NCBI GenBank assembly: GCA_036186865.1
Contig: AP025071.1
Span: 11,987,254-12,051,253 of the forward strand
Source: Eustoma russellianum
Lineage: Eukaryota > Streptophyta > Magnoliopsida > Gentianales > Gentianaceae
Direction of reading: 5' to 3'
DNA length: 64,000 nt
Part shown: piece by piece, positions 56,571 through 64,000 of the stretch
Layout: each line of letters opens with the position of its first letter
Numbering within the stretch: the stretch's first letter is position 1
Program-made: the position numbers and the translations under genes
Notes under the pieces: generated by a model
The model's input: only the letters and a program-made list of their open reading frames with translations
Told to the model about the DNA's origin: nothing
The model's database searches: none

Positions 56571-57819
56571 TGAGCAAGGTTAGAACCACTTCCCTGAATT
56601 GCATGAGACGCACTACGAGTTAGGATCGTGGAGGGTGGTAAGGGTGGGAGATCCTTTTTGCACGACGTTTGCGGCGAGGAACAACTGGAATAAATTATGC
56701 ATCCGCAGTGGAATCTTGCAGGCGAGATAATAAGACATCATCATCCGGTGATGTAGGAATCAACTCCATGCGCCTGACCACGTCATCCGGGACCGTTGAT
56801 ACCTTCGGTTGCTAATCATGTTCTGGCAACTCATTGTCAGAACAGAGGCCAATGTCACAATTGTCGGATATATATTATGGTGCCGTTGAGTCACCAGCAG
56901 GCAGTGAATCATCAACCACATGTATTGGATGGTCACTAACAGGAACATCTTGCCTTGGGACTTCTACCGGCTGCGCCTGTGTTTCCATTGAAGGATTATT
57001 CACAGGTGCAACAACTGCGCGTGGGTGTCCTTCTTTACGTTTAACAGGTGTCCAGCGTTGTGCAGGTGAGCGGGGTGGTGGAGGTAGTGGCGGAGGTGGT
57101 ACAGTGCCCTTCTCTTTCGGATGACAATCTTGGAATGCATGGCCAAGTCTTCTACATGAGGTACAAAATTGTAGCAAATCCTCATAAACCACAGTTTGCA
57201 GGATCAGTCGATTTTTTGCCTGTAAATATATCTTTTGAGGCAGTTCTTGAGAGACATCCACTTCCACGCATACACGTGCAACTGACGGACGTAACCCATC
57301 CACCGTCGCAACATCAAGTTTTATCGGCGTGCCTATGGTGCGGACTATTTCAAATAATGCCTCCCGGTAATGTAGAAGAATCGGCAAGCTGGGAAAGGCA
57401 ATCCAAACCGGAACTATTGGAACATCAGCAGTGGGATCGAAATCAACAGTCCATTTCGTGATACGCATATGACATCCGGAAATGTGCCATGAACGGCGAT
57501 AAAAACATCGTTAATAATCTGCTTCATTGCAAAAGTTCAAAAGAATATGTGTTTGATCGATAAGCGTGATGCGCAAATCCTGATGAAAGCCAATTTTTTC
57601 AAATACCTCTCGTATAACCTTTAATGGCGGCCGGCCGTTCCAGAAAGTGCCGACTAAGGAGTGCCTGAATGGGGCAGCAAGGGCATCAATTTCTGAATCG
57701 AGAAACGAAATCATTGGGATGCCCTTATATCGTGATACTGTCTTTGGCGATATTGTAATACGCTAGGAAGAACCTTCGCCTGCAACCACCGCTGTGAAGG
57801 ATGGCAATGCAGAAGACAT
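56567..57819 (-). pseudogene. LINE copy 4 ORF1, broken
   Basis: It starts at ATG 57819 (MSSALPSFTAVV). A stop near 57764 is followed by the DUF4283 part (57714-57511), then a stop after NEADY at 57511 and the rest of the domain with the knuckle CTSCRRLGHAFQDC (57468-57100). The downstream part has several stops. The stop at 56567-56569 overlaps the ORF2 ATG (56570) as ATGA. Confidence 0.85.
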
Positions 57820-57983
57820 TGCGGATGATTAGAAAAATTGTAGCTTCGAATACTATAATGATCGAAACGGAAGATTTGAGCGAAATTGAGATGAAAAAGA
57901 ATGATTGTAGTGCGTGTGGATCAGCGGTGGCGGCAGGGCCGCAGAGTCGGCGACGATCGCCTCAGAGGTGCAGCAGCCATACC

Positions 57984-58002
57984 CGTATATATATGTATAT
58001 GT

Positions 58003-58068
<66 letters not shown>

Positions 58069-58075
58069 GTATATA
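57984..58075. repeat. (TA)n / TATATG microsatellite
   Basis: About 90 bases of TA repeats with interspersed GTATATGTATAT units. It contains the right target duplication of LINE copy 4 and abuts the 5' end of copy 5. Its translations (Tyr-Ile repeats) are spurious. Confidence 0.95.
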
Positions 58076-58235
58076 ATAAAAAAGCGCGATGAACCCTTCC
58101 TCTGGTGACTTGGCGGCGCGGCGGCTATGGAGGTCCGGCTGATGCCGGCAGCCATCGAAGTCACCTGCTTTCGCATTCTTCTCTATCTCTCTACTCTCAT
58201 AATCCTCTCCACACCGAAAAATTGTTTCTTTTCTC

Positions 58236-59537
58236 ATGGCGGCCATGCAACCCTCGTCAAACCCTACGGACTCCTCATCAAAGAAGTGTTTTGCATCCCT
58301 CTTTCAGACGACAGAGGCTGCGTACATTGATCCAAAACCGATACACAAATATAAGGGCAGCCCAATGATATCCTTTACAGATGAAGAAATCGCTTCCTTA
58401 GCAGCTCCGTTTAAATTCTCCCTCGTGGGCACTTTTTGGTATGGCAAGCCGCCAATCGCCATCATCCGATCAAGCATTGATCGGATCGGATTTACTGGAC
58501 CGGTGCAGGTGGGTCTCCTGGACTCCACGCATGTGGTACTTCATTTTAAGCTTGAACAAGATTACCTGCGTTGTTTTGCATGTCAAAGTTGGATGATAGC
58601 AGGAAAATATATGCGGGTTACAAAATGGATGCCGGCGTACGATCCTACAGTTGATGTGCCTATTGTGCCGGTTTGGGTCTCTTTTCCTGGATTACCGTTA
58701 CATCTCCATCAGAAATCTGCCCTCATGCAGATTGGTCGTATGCTAGGAACCCCGATGAAATTGGATACTGCGACAGCTGAATCTCTCTGTCCATCAGTGG
58801 CTCGTTTGTGTATCGAAATCGATGTCTCTCAGGAGCTGCCTTCGAGAGTATTCATTCACGCCTTAAACAAAGTGATGGCACAACAGGTAATCTATGAAGA
58901 TTTGCCGTCATATTGTTCTAAATGTTGCAGGCTAGGACATAAGATTGCAGATTGTGGAAAAGCGCCATCTGAAGTGCCTTCAAAGGCTACGGCAGACCCA
59001 CAGATAACAGCAGTTGGCCCAATGCTCACACGCAAGGTTACAGTTCAGCGTTGGACGCCTAAAAAACAACCACAGCCAACTGCTCACCATGTTCCTTCTG
59101 AACCAACTCTATTACTGTCGCCAGACTTAAATACAGCTAAGCCAACTGAAGGCCCTTACGTTCAGGATCTCTCGCGATTGCAAGGAGTGGATGATAGTTA
59201 CATTTCTGACATTCAGCATCATCCACAGCCTATATCTTTCTCTGACAGTGAAATCCCTCCGCCATCAACAGAGGCGCAGGTTGCTGTTGCAGCAGATTTT
59301 GAAGCAGCTGCAGTCGTCACAGAAGTTCTTGAAGATGTCATGCATGCAGTGGTTTCAGCAGCCGCTTCTCCGGATGCTCACCCTACACATATACCAGAGA
59401 ATGAGTTGGATGATCAGTTTCAGCCTCCGTCGCGTTTACTTCGTCATCCTCGACGTAACATTGAGCCAGTGTCACCACCAGTTACAAGATCTAGGTCTAC
59501 TCTCTCTAACTCTTTTGACTGTTTATCAACTCAATGA
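58236..59537 (+). CDS. LINE copy 5 ORF1 (433 aa), DUF4283/CCHC protein
   Basis: This is an uninterrupted ORF1. I use the first ATG after the leader (58236). The DUF4283 domain is at about residues 65-190 ('LVGTFWYGKPPIAIIRS', 'GKYMRVTKWMPAYDP'), followed by a CCHC knuckle with intact ligands (YCSKCCRLGHKIADC). The C-terminal half is Pro/Ala/Glu-rich with a basic end. The stop overlaps the ORF2 ATG (ATGA at 59534-59537). The RNA-binding role is inferred from the family. It differs from copy 1 ORF1 through most of its length, which supports two subfamilies. Confidence 0.93.
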   Translation: MAAMQPSSNPTDSSSKKCFASLFQTTEAAYIDPKPIHKYKGSPMISFTDEEIASLAAPFKFSLVGTFWYGKPPIAIIRSSIDRIGFTGPVQVGLLDSTHVVLHFKLEQDYLRCFACQSWMIAGKYMRVTKWMPAYDPTVDVPIVPVWVSFPGLPLHLHQKSALMQIGRMLGTPMKLDTATAESLCPSVARLCIEIDVSQELPSRVFIHALNKVMAQQVIYEDLPSYCSKCCRLGHKIADCGKAPSEVPSKATADPQITAVGPMLTRKVTVQRWTPKKQPQPTAHHVPSEPTLLLSPDLNTAKPTEGPYVQDLSRLQGVDDSYISDIQHHPQPISFSDSEIPPPSTEAQVAVAADFEAAAVVTEVLEDVMHAVVSAAASPDAHPTHIPENELDDQFQPPSRLLRHPRRNIEPVSPPVTRSRSTLSNSFDCLSTQ

Positions 59538-62500
59538 AGATCATGATATGGAATGTCCGTGGAGTGCGCACATCTATGCCACGTATATTATCGTTGTTGC
59601 GTCGTTATCAGTTGCATGTTTTGGTATTAATAGAGCCTAAGATTAGGCCCTCCTCTTTGCAATTCTATCGTCTAAAATTTGGATTTGCACAAGCGTCTTT
59701 GGTGTGTCAGGATAAGATATGGATATTTTGGAGTGCTGCTTTTTTGCGATTAGAGAGAGCTCGAACAGGCATCAAAAATCACTCAATGTACTTTCAGTGG
59801 ATACCCATGGGAGAAATTTTTTGCTGCACTCTTGTTTATGGCTTACATTCGGTGATCTCGTGTCGGCCTTTATGGGATGATTTAATGTCTCTACATCAGG
59901 AACTGGATGTTCTATGACTTCTAGGAGGTGATTTTAATACATTTTTGTCCTTGGAAGAACACAAAGGTAGATCAGTGCCCTCTCTGCGATCTCTGCAAGA
60001 TTTTAATGATTGTGTTTCTGCATGCTCTTTACAAGCCATTAATTATCAAGGATCTCCTTTTACATGGAGTGATGGGCGTGGGCTGAGAAAAGTATGGCAT
60101 AGGCTGTATAGGTATCTTTGCTCTCTGGATTTTTTTGAGCTTTTTCACACGGTTTCATATCAACACCGTAGTCGCACTACATCAGATCACTGCCCAATCT
60201 ATCTTCGGGCATTAGTCGAATGCTCAAGCTCCACTGCATCCTTTCGATACCTAGACGTCTGGACTTCTCATGCGGATTTTGAAAAGTTAGTAGCTCACTG
60301 TTGGCAATCTTGTGAAACCGTTGGGGGTATGCGAGGCTATTATGCAAAGTTGAGGCAGTTCAAACATCATCTTCAACAATGGAATAAAGATGTGTTTGGC
60401 AATGTTTTTGATGTTGTTGCTGTTGCGGAAGCTGAAGTTCTCTGCAGTGAAAAAGAATATGATGCCAATCCTACTGCAGAAAACCGTGAGTTATATCATC
60501 AGAAAATGGCACTTTTGACACAAAAACAACATCGGGTAATGCTATTTTGGCAGCAGAAAGCCAATGTCAAGTGGATGAAAGAGGGGGACATCAACACTCG
60601 ATACTTTCATCAAATAGTTAAAGACAAGCGGAGGAGGAAACGTATCACTCGAATTTTTAGTCCTAATGGTATTGAGTGTTAAACATCAGAGGAGATAGCG
60701 CAAGAAGCTCTTCGTTTCTATCAGGAGTTATTTGCTGCAGAGCCATTAAAAAACACTTCTGACTTACTTCACTATATACCACCTATACTAACTACTGCAG
60801 ATAATATGTCGCTATTGTCCATTCCAGACATACAAGAAGTACAGCAAGCAGTATGGGCCCTACGTCCAACAAGTGCAGCTGGGCCGGATGGCTTTCCCGG
60901 TTCCTTCTATCGTAAATTTTGGCATGTAATTAAATTTGATGTGCATAAAGCATTCCAGGAATTCTTCCTGGGTATTCTGCCTCCAAATCAATTGGCGGCG
61001 TCTCTTATCACGCTTATTCCTAAAGTTGCGAATCCACAAACATTCTCTGATTATAGACCAATATGTTTAACTAACTTTATTGCCAAGATTATTACACGGC
61101 TGTTAGCTTCTAGACTCTCAGACATATTACCAAAGCTGATTTCGAAAGAGCAGGCGGGTTTTTTAAAGGGCCGTGATATCACTGATCAGATTTTACTGGC
61201 CCAAGAACTGGTTCATTTGATTGACAAACGGGTGCATGGAGGCCAAGTTATTGTAAAACTTGACATGGCAAAGGCGTTTGATCGTGTTGATTGGGGTTAT
61301 CTTCGGCAGCTCCTACATAAGTTTGGATTTGATGCAAAGATAGTCAGGATTATATTAAATAACTTGGCAGCAACAAGGTGCTCTATACTTATCAATGGGA
61401 AACCAGTGGGCTTCTTTCCGATTACCCGAGGGGTAAAACAAGGTGATCCGCTATCGCCTTTATTGTTTATTTTGGCCTGTGAAGGATTTTCTCGTGGACT
61501 TAATTCCTTAATAGCCTCTGGTGAATTACTTGGCTTTAATATGGGCCGGGCCCCACAAGTTTCGCATTTGGGTTTTGCGGATGATTTGCTTGTTTTCCTT
61601 AATGGCAAGCTTTCAAATATACGGCGTTTTCAACAGTCCCTAGATGCATATCAAGCAGCCTCGGGTCAATTAATTAATTTTAACAAGACTCAGCTGATTG
61701 TGGGAAAATATGTGGCTGGACCGCAGTTAGCTCGGCTGCTTGGCATGCGTTTGGTTGGGCTTCCCATAAAATATCTTGGGTCATACTTGTATAAAGGTGT
61801 TAATCGTGCATCCTACTGCACTTCTTTACTTAACCACTTTGACATCCGACTCAATGCTTGGTCATCCAAATTGTTGTCCACGGCAGGCAGATTAACATTA
61901 ATCAAACATGTCTTATCATCGATTCCAACTCATCTCATTGTAAGCTCACGGTTGCCTAAAAGCGTAATCAATACACTGAATAGGAAGATGGCAAATTTTT
62001 TATGGAATGGTCGCCATATTTGGACCTCTTGGCATATGGTCTGCCGTCCCATTGATAATGGAGGCCTTGGTATCCGAAATTTGGACTATCTTCAACAAGC
62101 GTATGATGGACAGCTTTGGTAGAAATATCACACATCAAACTCCTTATGGGCCACATATTATCGTGCAAAATATGGACAGCGGCTGACTGTGTCTGCACAT
62201 ATCTATCACTCAGCAGTGTGGAAAAGGCTTTGTCATGTTCATGCATACATGAGTACGCAGGTCACTCAATCTCTTGATGGCATCAGCTGGGATTCGAATC
62301 CCACTGGCACATATACTATTGAAACGGCTTACCTACTGCACCATCATAATGATCCCAATATGTAATTTTCAAAGTTTATATGGTGGGCCTCTTCCCTGAT
62401 AGGAGCAAGAGTGTTTTTATGGCGTCTTTGGTCGGGGTCTTTGCCTATCTCGAACAACCTTCGGGCATGGCAGACTATCTACCCTACACAGTGTGTTTTC

Positions 62501-63394
62501 TGTTTGAGTCAATCGGACACTAAGGATCACATGTTCTTATAATGCAAGGAAATTAAATCATTGTGGAATGAGATCGCAACTATCTTTTCCGCTCCTTTAC
62601 CACGATAATCAACCATTACTGCCTACTTGATATGTTGGTGGCGGCAAGCTTCAACATCTTCTATGAGAGGACATCTTTGGGCTGTGATCCCATCATTGGT
62701 TCTCTGGGTGATTTGGAAGGAGTATACGTCTATCCGATTTGGAGACAATACTTTCTCATATACTCGTTTATTTGATCGTGTCCGTACACAAATATATACT
62801 TGGTGTGCTTCAGTACAAGACCGAAAATTTGTGGAGTCTATTCCCAACATTATTGACTGCGGTTTCTCTCCTCGTTTAAGGGTACGTCGCCACAGCTTGA
62901 TCAAATGGAAATTACCTCCTTCTGGGTGAATGAAAGTTCATTTGGATGCTACAGTAGGTCGCCATGCGGCAGCTGGTGCAGTACTCCGGGATGATACTGG
63001 TCATTTTGTATCTGCCATTTGTTTCGCCCTTCCACATGCTACTCCCGTCAGGGCAGAGCTGCAGGCCTTGCTTTTCTCTCTTTTATATTACGCAGTCACT
63101 TATGATGCATTGCATGTTGAAACGGATTGCCACATGTTACTTCATATGCTATCTAACCCTTTACAATATCAGGGATCGTGCTTCAATGATGTGCAGCGAA
63201 CCATTGAGTTGCTTAGTATTAATTCATCTATAGTCTGTTATTGTCCGCGTGAGGCAAACTCTGCAGCACATTTTCTAGCACGCTATGGACTCCACATATC
63301 AGGAATGAAGACATACATATCACTTTCTTCTCTTCCAAGTGAGGTGCGTGGAGTTATTAACATGGATGCTACTCTTCCAGCTTTTCGGATATGA
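59534..63394 (+). pseudogene. LINE copy 5 ORF2: 1286-codon frame with seven stops, no net indel
   Basis: One continuous reading frame has exactly the length of copy 1 ORF2. Endonuclease: MKIMIWNVRG, IEPK, GGDFNTF, SDHCP. RT: DYRPICLTNFIAK, LDMAKAFDR, KQGDPLSPLLF and an FADD active site near 61575. zf-RVT: CVFCLSQSDTKDHMF. RNase H: 'HLDATVG', 'RAELQALLF', ETDC, REANSAAHFLA. Premature stops lie at 59915 (TGA), 60680 (TAA), 62120 (TAG), 62363 (TAA), 62540 (TAA), 62606 (TAA) and 62927 (TGA). By comparison with the other copies, three of them replace Trp, Trp and Arg codons through single C-to-T or G-to-A changes. It is inactive as written but little rearranged. Confidence 0.92.
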
Positions 63395-64000
63395 TATTGC
63401 AATGATAACGCCATCACTATTGCGGGTTGCCTATGCTATTAATTGGCATAGGCAGCCTTGGTATGTCTTTGTTGCTCTATACATTTTATGTTGTTTTATA
63501 TATATGAGAGATCCTTATATATTACTTTTGGATGACGTTCCCTGCTTCTATGTGCTGCTGCATGTCTTGCAATCACGTCCATGGGATTTGCCTTGGCATG
63601 GACGATATGGCACTCGTATTTGGTGGTTGCCCGTGGTTATCTGGCTACGGGCAATGCGGGTATGGCTTTCCTTCTTACATCATGTTATGGTTATGGTTTT
63701 TTCTCGAAGCTGTCCTTACATAGGTTTTTTGCATGTTGCACGAGGTCTTCATCTCTGTCAATGGCCATCAGTGAATTCAATGCATTTCCAATCAAGCTGC
63801 TTCAACGTCATGCATCTCTTCGGCCAAACTCGGCGTAGCTCACCATCACTTACTTCTACATATTTGTACACTTTTTGTTTTTCACCGACTAATCATATAA
63901 ATATGTACGCTTTTTCCTTCGTCAAGGTTTTATCCACAAGGGTGGTTTTACTCGACAAGGTTTTGATGCGGCATATCATATATGATTGGCGGATTCGCAT
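63395..64000 (+). promoter_or_regulatory. LINE copy 5 3' UTR with hairpins (partial)
   Basis: Stem 1: 63428-63436 with 63446-63454 (TGCCTATGC/GCATAGGCA). Stem 2: 63627-63634 with 63647-63654 (TTGCCCGT/ACGGGCAA). Both are perfect and each is followed by GGTATG within about 10 bases. The terminal stem-loop is at 63921-63956; here the outer arms read GTCAAG and CTCGAC, changed on both sides relative to the other copies. Confidence 0.7.

Larger units (their letters stand above)
51828..57987 (-). mobile_element. L1-type LINE copy 4, full length, degenerate
   Basis: The element is flanked by TATATATGTATATGTAT at 51811-51827 and 57988-58004. It is the same subfamily as copies 1 and 2. It is inserted in the TA-rich DNA directly next to the 3' end of copy 3, on the opposite strand. 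Its T-run at 51824-51831 is the reverse complement of its A-tail. Confidence 0.9.
58076..64000 (+). mobile_element. L1-type LINE copy 5, runs off window in 3' UTR
   Basis: A plus-strand element of the copy 3 subfamily. It has a GC-rich 5' UTR (58076-58235), open ORF1, ORF2 with stops but no net indel, and a 3' UTR still running at 64000. Only the last part of the terminal region and the poly(A) tail lie outside the window, so its target duplication cannot be checked. Confidence 0.92.

Noticed and set aside
57801..58246. ORFs on both strands with long Tyr-Ile repeats
   Set aside because: They are translations of the TA/TATATG microsatellite at 57984-58075 and of LINE 5' UTR sequence, with no homology.

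Overview
The window is plant nuclear DNA made almost entirely of retrotransposons. I found no host protein gene, rRNA, tRNA or CRISPR array. A land plant with a repeat-rich genome, probably an angiosperm, is indicated by long-LTR Ty1/copia elements with an initiator-Met-tRNA primer binding site, a Ty3/gypsy element with a chromodomain-like C-terminus and plant-type GT-AG introns, and five L1-type LINEs with the plant arrangement DUF4283-CCHC (ORF1) and endonuclease-RT-zf-RVT-RNase H (ORF2). I do not name a species.

Layout. 1-2887: two diverged gypsy-type LTR fragments on the minus strand. 2888-8531: a Ty1/copia derivative (element A) with a truncated 5' LTR, a broken gag, no pol, and a 3' LTR. 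8532-28095: the remains of a second copia element (element B; gag tail, protease, integrase, RT, RNase H, 3' LTR). Element B is split by a 5'-truncated RTE-type LINE in the integrase (about 9700-10490) and by a 12.2-kb Ty3/gypsy element in the RT (12219-24439, target duplication GTTAG). 28096-29288: unassigned promoter-like DNA and a minus-strand gypsy LTR fragment. 29289-31964: a solo copia LTR with target duplication AATGT. 31965-32559: TA microsatellites. 32560-64000: five roughly 6-kb L1-type LINEs separated by TA-rich spacers. Copies 1, 2 and 4 lie on the minus strand and form one subfamily; copies 3 and 5 lie on the plus strand and form another. Copy 1 has both ORFs open. Copy 5 has an uninterrupted ORF1 and an ORF2 of the same codon count, broken only by stop codons.

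Main points. (i) In the Ty3/gypsy element the gag/pol break and one break inside RT coincide exactly with 91-base and 71-base GT...AG segments. Their removal restores the reading frame and conserved residues, so splicing may decide between Gag and Gag-Pol. (ii) The 3' UTRs of the five LINEs carry hairpins whose stems differ in sequence between copies but still pair. All five also share a 3'-terminal stem-loop, with a compensatory change in copy 5. (iii) The LINEs sit in TA-rich microsatellites, which suggests a target preference.
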